From an archaeon 13_1_40CM_2_52_13 (lineage in GTDB: Archaea > Thermoproteota > Bathyarchaeia > 40CM-2-53-6): 32,381 nucleotides of DNA. The stretch is from assembly GCA_001919285.1 (NCBI GenBank), contig MNHO01000051.1, positions 1 through 32,381 of the forward strand, given 5' to 3'. Shown piece by piece: positions 8,842 to 17,781 of this stretch (the first letter of the stretch is position 1; each line of letters starts with the position of its first letter). Under the pieces are notes generated by a model. It saw only the letters and a program-made list of their open reading frames with translations. It made no database searches and was not told the origin of the DNA. Made by a program: the position numbers and the translations under genes.

Positions 8842-9543
8842 TCACGTGTTCGCGACATCATAGTAGAGTCGGCGGTTCGTCTTTCCCTTGTTCTCTAGTT
8901 TCAGAAGCTCAATCCGTCCTATCTCGTTCAAGTGAGCTACGTGGAGCCCTCCATCGGCTTGCCGGTCTATTCCAGCTATTTCGACAATGCGGAGTTGCGC
9001 CTCGAGCGGTGGAGCCGCTTCCGCCAGTTTCACCATCTCCGGAATCTTCAGAGCCTCGCTTCGCTCCAGGAAATAGGATTTGACTGGTGCGTCATTGGCA
9101 ATGAGCTTGTTCGCCTCTTTCACGAAGCCCTCAATCTGGGTCCGGTCGAATACCTCGAGGCTAAAGTCCATCCGAGATTTCTCAACGTCAATCTGATTAC
9201 CAGTAATGAGACACTTGGCACCAGAATAGAAGAGAGCGCTCAACAAGTGGCCTGCAGTGTGCATACGCATTAAACGGTGCCGTCTATTCCAGTCTATTCT
9301 ACCAGTGACCGTTTGTCCAAGGGCAAGGCTAGCGGGGAATTCTAGCGTGTGCAGAACCTTGTCTCCCTCCTTCGAGGTCTCCACTACTTTGACACCGACC
9401 AAGACGCCCGTATCACAGGATACTCCGCCACTTCTCGGGTAGAACAGGGTCTGGTCAAGCTCGACCCGGGTCCCATCGGAACCTACTATCTTCGCAGCGA
9501 AATCTTGCGAATACGGCTGTTCCCAGTAAAGCTTTCTCGTCAA
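8842..9543 (-). CDS. alaX: Alanyl-tRNA editing protein AlaX-like
   Basis: FYPRSGGVSCDTG, RLMRMHTAGHLLSALFY, DRQADGGLHVAHLNEIGRI, as in the AlaRS/AlaX editing domain. Confidence 0.88.
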   Translation of the reverse strand: MTRKLYWEQPYSQDFAAKIVGSDGTRVELDQTLFYPRSGGVSCDTGVLVGVKVVETSKEGDKVLHTLEFPASLALGQTVTGRIDWNRRHRLMRMHTAGHLLSALFYSGAKCLITGNQIDVEKSRMDFSLEVFDRTQIEGFVKEANKLIANDAPVKSYFLERSEALKIPEMVKLAEAAPPLEAQLRIVEIAGIDRQADGGLHVAHLNEIGRIELLKLENKGKTNRRLYYDVANT

Positions 9544-9610
9544 ACAAATATCCCCTTAGAGTTTGAAGAACAAAACGCTGCGCGATAGGCAATCATGCTT
9601 TGGAAGGAGT

Positions 9611-10435
9611 TTATCTGATGGGAGTCTTTGCTAAGACGGTGGTTTTCGTCTTCTTGGCTTCCTCGAAGGCTTGCTGTGCTTCCCTCACGCTCGCTCCATT
9701 GTGAACTATCTCTCGAATAGCTGTGATCATTGCGACTGGATGTTCTGACTGCCAAATATTCCGTCCCATGTCCACACCGACCGCCCCTTCTGCGATGGCG
9801 TCATGCGCCAGTTCGAACGCGTCCAGTTCCGTTTCCAACTTCGGCCCTCCCGCCACGACCAAGGGAACAGGACAGCCTTTGACAACCTTTCCAAAATCTT
9901 CACAGAAGTAGGTCTTGACAAAGTGAGCTCCTATCTCGGCCGCAATTCGACAGGCTAATCCCAGATACCTCGCGTCCCTCTTCTCCAGTTCCTTTCCGAC
10001 AGCAGTAACTGCGAGAACTGGAATTCCATAGTCTTCTCCGAGGTTCACTAGTTGACCCAGACTCTTCAGAGTCTGATGTTCATGCTGGGTTCCAACAAAG
10101 ATGGATAGGGCAACTGCGGCTGCGTTGAGACGGATGGCATCTCTGAACGAGGTGGTAGTTGCCTCGTTTGTCAGTGTCTCTCCTATGACGCTCGCGCCTG
10201 CAGAGACCCTCAACACGATCGGGACGCTGGTCTTGGGATCGATCGATGTGCGGAGAACCCCCCTCGTGCACATGATGGCATCAGAGTAGGGCAGTAGGGG
10301 CTCAATCGTCTTTCGAGGCTCCTCCAACTTGTGTGTCGGTCCCATGAAGTAGCCATGGTCAACCGCTAACATTACAGCGTGACCAGTAGACGGCTTGATG
10401 ATTCGTGATAATCGATTTCTCATTCCCCAATCCAT
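9611..10435 (-). CDS. DhnA/LsrF-type class I aldolase family protein (3-hydroxy-5-phosphonooxypentane-2,4-dione thiolase-like)
   Basis: AVDHGYFMGPTHKLEEP, DAIMCTRGVLR, VKTYFCEDF, VPLVVAGGPK, GAVGVDMGRNIWQSEHPVAMI. Confidence 0.85.
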   Translation of the reverse strand: MDWGMRNRLSRIIKPSTGHAVMLAVDHGYFMGPTHKLEEPRKTIEPLLPYSDAIMCTRGVLRTSIDPKTSVPIVLRVSAGASVIGETLTNEATTTSFRDAIRLNAAAVALSIFVGTQHEHQTLKSLGQLVNLGEDYGIPVLAVTAVGKELEKRDARYLGLACRIAAEIGAHFVKTYFCEDFGKVVKGCPVPLVVAGGPKLETELDAFELAHDAIAEGAVGVDMGRNIWQSEHPVAMITAIREIVHNGASVREAQQAFEEAKKTKTTVLAKTPIR

Positions 10436-10566
10436 GATCGAAACCTCATCGACAGAAGTAGAACAACGAAATATTATGGTTTCTTTTGCGGTTACAACAC
10501 TCCTATATCATTTGAGACTCGGACCCCAATGCACCTAATCGTTAGTGTCCGAGGGCGTCTGACCAG

Positions 10567-11397
10567 ATGATCAGGGAGGGGTGGCCGTACTTTGAAGGTT
10601 GGCCGTTTCAGGAGCGCTGGGTCCAAATCGACGGTATCGGAATCCACTATGTAGACGAAGGCTACGGGAGCCGCCCGGTCGTAATGGTACATGGCAATCC
10701 AGCCTGGTCATATATGTGGAGAAGTCTCATACCCGCAATATCATCCGGTCACCGGGCCATCGCAATGGACCTGATGGGGTTCGGTAAGTCTGACAAGCCA
10801 AACCCTCTGCTCCACGACTTTCCCCATCATTCCCGTATGGTCTCTGGGCTAATCCAGTCCTTGGGACTCAGGAATATAGTCCTGGTCGTTCATGATTGGG
10901 GAGCTCCCTTCGCATTACAATACGCGGTACGAAACCCGCAAAACATCGCTGGACTCGTCATTCTCAACACATTTCTCACCACCGACTTTCGTATGCCACC
11001 GGCCGCTGCTTCGAAAATAACTCCCGCGATAATCAAAGATTCCGCGATGCATCCGGAGAGAATCTCCGAGGAGACTATGAAGGCCTACTGGGCGCCGTTT
11101 CCTGACGACGAGGCAAAGCAGTCCTATCAGGCGTTTGCAAGAATGTTTCCCGATTCAAATTATCATCCTAGCTTCAAGCCATTGAAGGAGGTCGAACAGG
11201 GCCTCGCCCGTCTAAAAGTCCCAACGACGATAATTTGGGGCACCGGAAGGTCAGGGACGACGTATGCTGAACGGATCTCTAAGTTGATTCCGGAATCGAA
11301 ACTTGAGACCTTGAATGCTGGACATTTTGTTCCTGAGGATTCGCCTCAAGAAGTCGAAAAACTGGTTCAAAATTTTCTTGAAAGTCACAATCTGTAG
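10567..11397 (+). CDS. Alpha/beta hydrolase, haloalkane dehalogenase-like
   Basis: VMVHGNPAWSYMWRSLIPAI, AMDLMGFGKSDKP, VLVVHDWGAPFALQYA (Asp nucleophile elbow), terminal NAGHFVPEDSP. Confidence 0.85.
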   Translation: MIREGWPYFEGWPFQERWVQIDGIGIHYVDEGYGSRPVVMVHGNPAWSYMWRSLIPAISSGHRAIAMDLMGFGKSDKPNPLLHDFPHHSRMVSGLIQSLGLRNIVLVVHDWGAPFALQYAVRNPQNIAGLVILNTFLTTDFRMPPAAASKITPAIIKDSAMHPERISEETMKAYWAPFPDDEAKQSYQAFARMFPDSNYHPSFKPLKEVEQGLARLKVPTTIIWGTGRSGTTYAERISKLIPESKLETLNAGHFVPEDSPQEVEKLVQNFLESHNL

Positions 11398-11502
11398 CCT
11401 ATTCTTCAGACTATGACCCACTTTCCCTCGCGTCTCCGTTACATCGCTGAGGGGAATGAATTAATAGCCAGTAGCCCGAACCAGAGAATTCGCTGAGACG
11501 GC

Positions 11503-12591
11503 ATGAAATCTGAGGTACTCCCGATCGAAGGAATCGACTACGTAGAGATCTACGTTGGGAACGCCAAGCAGGCGAGCTATTTCTATCAGAACGGTTTCGG
11601 ATTCACGCCTATCGCGTTCGCCGGACCCGAGACAGGGGTCAAGGACAAGACCTCTTACCTAATGCAACAAGGGGACATTCGACTACTCCTAACTACAAGC
11701 CTCAACCCTGATCATCCAATCTCAAGGTTCGTTCTCACACACGGCGACGGCGTCGCAGATATCGCTCTCCGTGTAAAGGACACGGAATGGACCTACAAAG
11801 AGGCAATCAAGCGAGGAGCTAAGGGAATCAGAGCCCCTACCAGCCTAAAGGACGAACATGGGGTTCTCAAAGGTTCGGCTATCTCGGCCTACGGGGACAC
11901 AGTTCACACCTTCATCGAAAGAGACGAGTACAACGGAGTCTTTGCCCCAGGGTTTGTGCCGATCAAAGGTAATGGTGAGCCAGTCGGACTTCAACGCGTC
12001 GACCACGTCGTGGCCAATGTCGAGGAGGGAAAGATGGACTATTGGGTTGAATTCTACGGCAAAGTCTTCGGCTTCTCACAACTGATCAGTTTCGACGACA
12101 AGGACATCAGCACCGAATACTCAGCCCTCCGCTCCAAAGTGATGCGGAATCCGTCCGGAACGGTCAAGTTTCCGATAAACGAGCCCGCGAAGGGAAAGAG
12201 AAAGTCGCAGATCCAAGAGTACCTAGACTATTTCAAAGGCGCTGGGGTCCAGCATCTCGCAATATCCACCGATAACCTGATCGCAACCGTGTCCCGCCTT
12301 CAGCAGAGAGGCATCGAATTCCTGAACACCCCCGACTCATACTATGCTGAGCTGCCAAAGCGAGTCGGAGGAATCTCCGAGCGCATTGACGATCTCAAGA
12401 AACTCCGCATCCTGGTCGACAAAGACGAGAAGGGATACATGCTTCAAATCTTCACCAAGCCTCTACAGGACAGGCCGACCCTCTTTTTCGAACTGATACA
12501 ACGGAGAGGCAGCGAATCCTTTGGCAAGGGCAATTTCAAAGCCCTCTTCGAATCGATAGAACAAGAACAGGCAAAACGCGGCAATCTCTAA
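11503..12591 (+). CDS. hpd: 4-hydroxyphenylpyruvate dioxygenase
   Basis: Two VOC domains; predicted Fe ligands in RVDHVVANVEEGKMDYWVEFYGKVFGF, AGVQHLAISTDN and TLFFELIQRRG. Confidence 0.93.
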   Translation: MKSEVLPIEGIDYVEIYVGNAKQASYFYQNGFGFTPIAFAGPETGVKDKTSYLMQQGDIRLLLTTSLNPDHPISRFVLTHGDGVADIALRVKDTEWTYKEAIKRGAKGIRAPTSLKDEHGVLKGSAISAYGDTVHTFIERDEYNGVFAPGFVPIKGNGEPVGLQRVDHVVANVEEGKMDYWVEFYGKVFGFSQLISFDDKDISTEYSALRSKVMRNPSGTVKFPINEPAKGKRKSQIQEYLDYFKGAGVQHLAISTDNLIATVSRLQQRGIEFLNTPDSYYAELPKRVGGISERIDDLKKLRILVDKDEKGYMLQIFTKPLQDRPTLFFELIQRRGSESFGKGNFKALFESIEQEQAKRGNL

Positions 12592-12597
12592 CAACGC

Positions 12598-13605
12598 ATG
12601 AAGCTGGTCACCTACAGCGAGCCTAAGACCCCGCTGAGGACCCGGCCAGCACTACTCTGGGGAGAATGGATTCTAGACATTCACGACCTAACACGAGTAT
12701 CCGCTCCCCTCGACATTCGCATCCCACGCATAATACATACATTGTCAGAAAACGCCTCTTCAACCCTCGACGTACTTGCCAAGGGTCCGAGAGTTCTTGA
12801 CGATCTTCAGAAACTATCTTGGCGGATTTTCAACCGAATAGACCCTGAGAAAATCCCCCGAACAATGGAGAAGCTGAGCGAAGTGAGAATTCGGCCCCCC
12901 ATCACTCACCCTCCAATCATACGGGACTTTTACGCTTTCGAGGATCACGTAAAAGGGGCGAGAGCTCGGAGAGGCCTTCAGATGCCAGAAGAATGGTATG
13001 AGTTCCCGGCATTCTACTACTCCAATCCCGCCATGCTATACGGTCAAAACGACCAAATCCCATACCCTTCCTACACTAAAACGCTCGACTATGAACTGGA
13101 AGTCGCCTGCATCATCGGAAAAAGTGGTGCAAACATTCGAGAAGAAGAAGCAGAAACACACATCGCCGGATACACAATAATGAACGACTGGAGCGCACGG
13201 GACATCCAACAACCAGAAATGAAGATTGGGCTCGGTCCCGCAAAGGCGAAAGACTTCGCAACCTCACTCGGACCCTGGCTCGTCACCCCTGATGAACTTC
13301 AAGACAAGAAGATTGGTTCTGGAAAATTCGACCTGCAAATGAAAGCAACGATCAACGGGAAACAGCTGTCGGACGGGAACATGAATAAGATGCACTGGAC
13401 CTTCCCGCAAATGATCGCTCGAGCCTCACAATCGGTCGAGTTGCGAGTCGGAGAGATCTTCGGGTCGGGCACAGTGGGAACTGGCTCTCTGCTAGAGCTT
13501 GGGCAGGAAGTTCACCCCTGGCTGAAACCTGGAGACCGAGTGGAGCTGGAGGTAGAACGGTTAGGAGTCCTGAGGAACAGAATTATAGAGACCGCAAAGT
13601 CGTAG
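12598..13605 (+). CDS. Fumarylacetoacetate hydrolase (FAH) family protein
   Basis: IRDFYAFEDHVKGARARRG, LDYELEVACIIGKSG, GYTIMNDWSARDIQ, GEIFGSGTVGTGS. Confidence 0.92.
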   Translation: MKLVTYSEPKTPLRTRPALLWGEWILDIHDLTRVSAPLDIRIPRIIHTLSENASSTLDVLAKGPRVLDDLQKLSWRIFNRIDPEKIPRTMEKLSEVRIRPPITHPPIIRDFYAFEDHVKGARARRGLQMPEEWYEFPAFYYSNPAMLYGQNDQIPYPSYTKTLDYELEVACIIGKSGANIREEEAETHIAGYTIMNDWSARDIQQPEMKIGLGPAKAKDFATSLGPWLVTPDELQDKKIGSGKFDLQMKATINGKQLSDGNMNKMHWTFPQMIARASQSVELRVGEIFGSGTVGTGSLLELGQEVHPWLKPGDRVELEVERLGVLRNRIIETAKS

Positions 13606-13617
13606 CGCTAGGCGAAA

Positions 13618-14799
13618 TTGCCAAGTTATCAGCGACTGGGAAAACTTCCTCAGAAGCGACACACCCAATTCAGGAAGCCTGACGGGTCCCTATACCACGA
13701 GGAGATTTTCGGGACAGAAGCATTCTCAGGAGTCTACTCAACCCTCTATCATGAGTTCGCACCGACTAGGGTCTCACACATCAAGAAACTTAGAGACCTC
13801 AGCATCAATGAATGGCAACCGAGTGAGCATCGACACCACCACATTCGGACAAAGAACCTTGAAACCACGAAAGACGCGGTCGAGGGACGCCAGCCGCTCT
13901 TCTACAACAATGACGTGTTCATCTCGTCAGCCCGGCCGACTCAATCTATGGAGTCGTTCTTCCGGAACGCCCAAGGTGACGAGCTCTACTTCGTCCATGA
14001 AGGCAAGGGAACCCTAGAGTCTGTATTCGGACTTCTCCCATTTCACGAGGGTGACTTTATCGTCGTCCCACGTGGGACCACCTACCGGATAACGCTGGAC
14101 TCTAAGGAGAGCAGGTTCTTGGTAACCGAGTCAGCGGGTCCGATTGAGATACCGAGACGGTATCGGAATGATTACGGACAGTTGGTGGAGTTGGCCCCCT
14201 ATTCCGATCGCGACTTTCGAGAACCCGAGGAACTTGCCATTCATAACGAGAAGGGAGAATTCGAGGTGCGGATGAAGGTCGACAATGCCTTGATGTCGTA
14301 CACCTTCGACTTTCATCCTCTTGATGTAGTCGGCTGGGACGGCTACCTCTATCCATGGATCTTTAACGTCAACGATTTCGAACCCCTCACCGGCAGGGTC
14401 CATCAGCCGCCACCAATACATCAAACGTTTGAGGCTCCGGGCTTCGACGTCTTATCCTTCGTCCCGCGAAAACTCGATTATCATCCACTAGCCATACCTG
14501 TTCCATATAATCACAGCAACATCGACAGCGACGAGATACTCTACTACGTCAGTGGCGATTTTGGAAGCCGCAGAGGGATCGAGATAGGCTCCTACACACT
14601 TCACCGGAGAGGAATCCATCACGGACCCCAGCCGGGAGCGATAGAGGCAAGCCTCGGAAAAGACTCTACGAATGAACTTGCGATAATGATAGAGACAAAG
14701 AAACCTCTCAGAGTCACTAGCAATGCGGAGAGGTTGGACGATCCAAATTACCCGTTCAGCTGGACGAGTCCTGTCAAGATAGGCGCAACGGTACCATAA
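13618..14799 (+). CDS. hmgA: Homogentisate 1,2-dioxygenase (TTG start)
   Basis: PYNHSNIDSDEILYYVSGDF (H-x6-E metal ligands) and HRRGIHHGPQPGAIEASLG; cupin architecture; adjacent to HPD and FAH genes. Confidence 0.92.
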   Translation: MPSYQRLGKLPQKRHTQFRKPDGSLYHEEIFGTEAFSGVYSTLYHEFAPTRVSHIKKLRDLSINEWQPSEHRHHHIRTKNLETTKDAVEGRQPLFYNNDVFISSARPTQSMESFFRNAQGDELYFVHEGKGTLESVFGLLPFHEGDFIVVPRGTTYRITLDSKESRFLVTESAGPIEIPRRYRNDYGQLVELAPYSDRDFREPEELAIHNEKGEFEVRMKVDNALMSYTFDFHPLDVVGWDGYLYPWIFNVNDFEPLTGRVHQPPPIHQTFEAPGFDVLSFVPRKLDYHPLAIPVPYNHSNIDSDEILYYVSGDFGSRRGIEIGSYTLHRRGIHHGPQPGAIEASLGKDSTNELAIMIETKKPLRVTSNAERLDDPNYPFSWTSPVKIGATVP

Positions 14800-14807
14800 C
14801 AGAACAC

Positions 14808-15917
14808 TTGTCCACTATCGACACTGGTGTGGCGTCAGTCGAGTACACCTACCTGCCCATTGAGCGAGTGTATTTCGGGCCAGGAATCATAACTAAGCTG
14901 CGAGAGGAACTCGACAGAATAGGCTCAAAGAGACCTTTTCTAGTAACTGGACAGAGCATCGCACAAAAGACAGATCTAATCACACGAATAGAGCACTCCG
15001 CGGAAACGAAACTCGCTGGCATCTTCTCGGAAATCAAACAACACGCACCCATGAGCGGAATCAGGCGAGCAGCAGCTGCCGTTATGGAAGCCAAGGCGGA
15101 TAGTCTAATCAGCGTAGGCGGAGGCAGCCCGATCGACTCAACCAAGATCGTCGTCAAAGAATTGTCCGAAGATTTTCGGCTTCCCGCAATTCCACACATA
15201 GCCGTCCCCACAACTCTTTCCGCAGCAGAATTCTCCCACATCGCCGGAATGACCGATGAGAAACTGAATCGCAAAACAGGGTTCCGAGACCCGCGCATGG
15301 TTCCACAGCTGATATTTCTGGACCCTGAGCTGACCATTCCTACCCCTGGCTGGCTATGGGCCTCCAGCGGAATCAGAAGTCTAGATCATGCGGTAGAGGC
15401 TGTATACTCGCCAAGTCACCAACCATACGTCGATACACTCGCGCTCGAAGCAATCCATCTTCTCTTTCAAGACCTGAGAGTCTCGACCGAGAATCCTACA
15501 AACCTCAAGTCTAGATTGAACTGCCAGCTGGCTGCTTGGATGTCTTTTGCCGGAGTTGTTAGCGTAGGAACTGGACTGAGTCACTCAATAGGACGGGTAA
15601 TTGGCGCAACGTGGAATATCCCTCACGGTATTACGTCATGCCTTACGCTTTCAGAGGTGATGCGGATGGAGGCAAAGCGAAACCCGGAGAGGCTGGCGCT
15701 CATAACAAGGGCCGAAGGTAAGAACACGGATGGTGTTCCTGTTGACAAAGCAGCGATGGAAGCTGCCGATGGGGTCGCTGGACTGGTTCGCGGACTGGGC
15801 CTTTCGAAGACACTGAGAAACTATGGGATCAGAAAAGATGACTTGCCAAAAATTGCGCGAGACGTTGGTGGTCATGAATCTGCAGATGCTCTCCAGATTC
15901 TGGAGAGAATCTGGTGA
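14808..15917 (+). CDS. Iron-containing alcohol dehydrogenase family, maleylacetate reductase-like (start codon uncertain, non-ATG)
   Basis: VYFGPGIITKLREEL, ADSLISVGGGSPIDSTKIVV, AVPTTLSAAEFSHIAGMTD, GLSHSIGRVIGATWNIPHGITSCLTL. Confidence 0.85.
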   Translation: MSTIDTGVASVEYTYLPIERVYFGPGIITKLREELDRIGSKRPFLVTGQSIAQKTDLITRIEHSAETKLAGIFSEIKQHAPMSGIRRAAAAVMEAKADSLISVGGGSPIDSTKIVVKELSEDFRLPAIPHIAVPTTLSAAEFSHIAGMTDEKLNRKTGFRDPRMVPQLIFLDPELTIPTPGWLWASSGIRSLDHAVEAVYSPSHQPYVDTLALEAIHLLFQDLRVSTENPTNLKSRLNCQLAAWMSFAGVVSVGTGLSHSIGRVIGATWNIPHGITSCLTLSEVMRMEAKRNPERLALITRAEGKNTDGVPVDKAAMEAADGVAGLVRGLGLSKTLRNYGIRKDDLPKIARDVGGHESADALQILERIW

Positions 15918-15994
15918 GGAAACGTTCGAAGCCTTTATCGATTGACAATCGAAGAGACCACTTTCAGAACGAGACTGTCTGAGACCCTTCAACG

Positions 15995-16846
15995 ATGACA
16001 CGAATCATTGAACGACTCTTCTACCGAATCGCCAAACGGTGGATTGCCGGATACACTCTACAAGATGCCATGGATGCAGCCCGCAATGCGAATCAGAGAA
16101 AGATCCACGCTATCCTCAACCGTCTAGGAGAACATACTCCTGACCGGAGGCTGATACAACAATACGTGGACGAATATCTGAAGCTTCTGGAGACGATCCA
16201 GAGCGAGAACCTTCAAGCCACGATATCAGTCAAACCCTCGCAGATCGGGCTTGCGGCTGAGATTCCGTTCTACAGAGACAACCTTCTCAAGATAATAGCG
16301 AGGGCCGAGGAAGAAGGACGCTTCGTCTGGATAGACATGGAAAATTCTCTATACACGGAATCAACCGTGGAGGTCTATCGCGAACTGCTAGGAACGCACA
16401 AGGACCTTGGTCTATGCCTTCAAGCAAACATGAAGCGCTCAGAAAATGATCTGAAGGACCTCTTGCCGCGAGGCGGAAAAATACGGCTAGTGAAAGGCGC
16501 CTACCCTGAGAATGGAGAGGTCGCCTTCAAGCGTCGAAGCGAGCTCAACGCTAACTATTTCCGACTAATGCGCCTCCTGTTCGAACGAGGCGGATTCTTT
16601 GCTATTGGCACGCATGATGAGAAAATGATCAGTGAAGCCGAGAAGCTCAGCCGTGATCACAACGCCAATTTCGAATTCCAACTGTTGAAAGGGATTAGGG
16701 ACGATCTCAAAACGAGGCTACTCTCAGACGGTTTCAGAGTAAGCGAATACATTCCGTACGGTCCTGAATGGTACAATTACAGCAAGAGGAGAATGAGGGA
16801 GAGGAAGAGGAACATCCTGCTCCTCATAAGATCGATAATGGGCTGA
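15995..16846 (+). CDS. Proline dehydrogenase
   Basis: ISVKPSQIGL, FVWIDMENS, LGLCLQANMKRSENDLKDL, IRLVKGAYPE, FAIGTHDEKMI, FEFQLLKGIRDDLK, EYIPYGPEWYNYSKRRMRER are PRODH hallmarks. Confidence 0.94.
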   Translation: MTRIIERLFYRIAKRWIAGYTLQDAMDAARNANQRKIHAILNRLGEHTPDRRLIQQYVDEYLKLLETIQSENLQATISVKPSQIGLAAEIPFYRDNLLKIIARAEEEGRFVWIDMENSLYTESTVEVYRELLGTHKDLGLCLQANMKRSENDLKDLLPRGGKIRLVKGAYPENGEVAFKRRSELNANYFRLMRLLFERGGFFAIGTHDEKMISEAEKLSRDHNANFEFQLLKGIRDDLKTRLLSDGFRVSEYIPYGPEWYNYSKRRMRERKRNILLLIRSIMG

Positions 16847-16922
16847 TCTGACGTAACGCTACAGAAATCTCAGATAGGACTTATCTACAAATTCAGTTAC
16901 ACTCGTCACGAGAATCTCGGAT

Positions 16923-17135
16923 ATGGGCATCACTGAGAAACCTGCTTCAAAGAGCCAGTCTAGATTGGACCAGGTTGACAAGAAGCTCTTGAGTGACATT
17001 CTCGCAATTCTAGTCATTCTCCTCTTTACGATCGCCACCTTCTGGCGATATCCAGTCCCAGGAGTTCTACTCGCGGGGAGTTTAGCTCTCACCGTTTTTG
17101 TTGCTGCCGATGTTGTACTGTTTCGTAGAGGGTAG
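16923..17135 (+). CDS. Small membrane protein of unknown function
   Basis: 70-aa ORF with two hydrophobic helices; ends inside the convergent gene. Confidence 0.45.
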   Translation: MGITEKPASKSQSRLDQVDKKLLSDILAILVILLFTIATFWRYPVPGVLLAGSLALTVFVAADVVLFRRG

Positions 17136-17696
17136 GCTTCCTCTCGTAATTTTCGATTGCGCGCGCCTTCGGCGAAGGCGCCTCTCCCTCCTCTTCCTTT
17201 TCTCCTGCCGAAGAATTCTGCTCCGTATCCCGGTCATGAGCTTCCTTACCTCACCCGCATAGCTTCCCTTGGGGCCTTTGATGTGGCGTCCCGCGAAGAC
17301 GGCGAGTAGGAGGCTCGTCCAGGCGACGACTACTAGGTAGATTGGGCCAGAGCTACTGGATCCTAGCGAGGGTATTGCCAGCAGCAGGTCAGCGAAACCA
17401 AAAGTTGTTCCGATTCCAACGAATTCTTTTCCAGATCGTAGGTGCTTCTTGTAGCATAGCAAGCCTCCGGTGAATATCGAGACTCCTCCGAACTGGACGA
17501 GGAACGATATGATTCCCGCTAGCACCGCGAATAGAGTGAGACCACCGCTAGATAGTTCGGCGAAGAGATTCGCCCAGCCATTCGTCGCTTGAGACGGATA
17601 GAACTGGGGGATTGCTAGTCTTGTGGCGGTAATCATGACGCCGGAGATCATGGCCAATACGGTCGAATACCGGTTGTCGATGTTGACAATGGCCAA
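17082..17696 (-). CDS. Multi-TM membrane protein with an Arg/Lys-rich C-terminal tail, unknown function
   Basis: Several TM segments, C-terminus RQEKRKRRERRLRRRRAQSK. Confidence 0.7.
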   Translation of the reverse strand: MAIVNIDNRYSTVLAMISGVMITATRLAIPQFYPSQATNGWANLFAELSSGGLTLFAVLAGIISFLVQFGGVSIFTGGLLCYKKHLRSGKEFVGIGTTFGFADLLLAIPSLGSSSSGPIYLVVVAWTSLLLAVFAGRHIKGPKGSYAGEVRKLMTGIRSRILRQEKRKRRERRLRRRRAQSKITRGSLPSTKQYNIGSNKNGES

Positions 17697-17781
17697 GCCT
17701 CAGGGTCCCTCGGAATTTTTCGGGATTCCAGCTAAAAGGATAGGGATACCAGAGACGGCTACTGATAGAAAAATCCTACTC

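Noticed and set aside
14849-15337. 162-aa minus-strand ORF opposite the Fe-ADH gene
   Set aside because: Antisense shadow of a clear Fe-ADH family coding region; Ser/Arg-rich artefactual composition.
17159-17181. Strong hairpin GCGCCTTC-GGC-GAAGGCGC
   Set aside because: Falls inside the coding sequence for the Arg/Lys-rich C-terminal tail of 17082-17696; likely a by-product of repetitive Arg codons, although a 3'-end role is not excluded.
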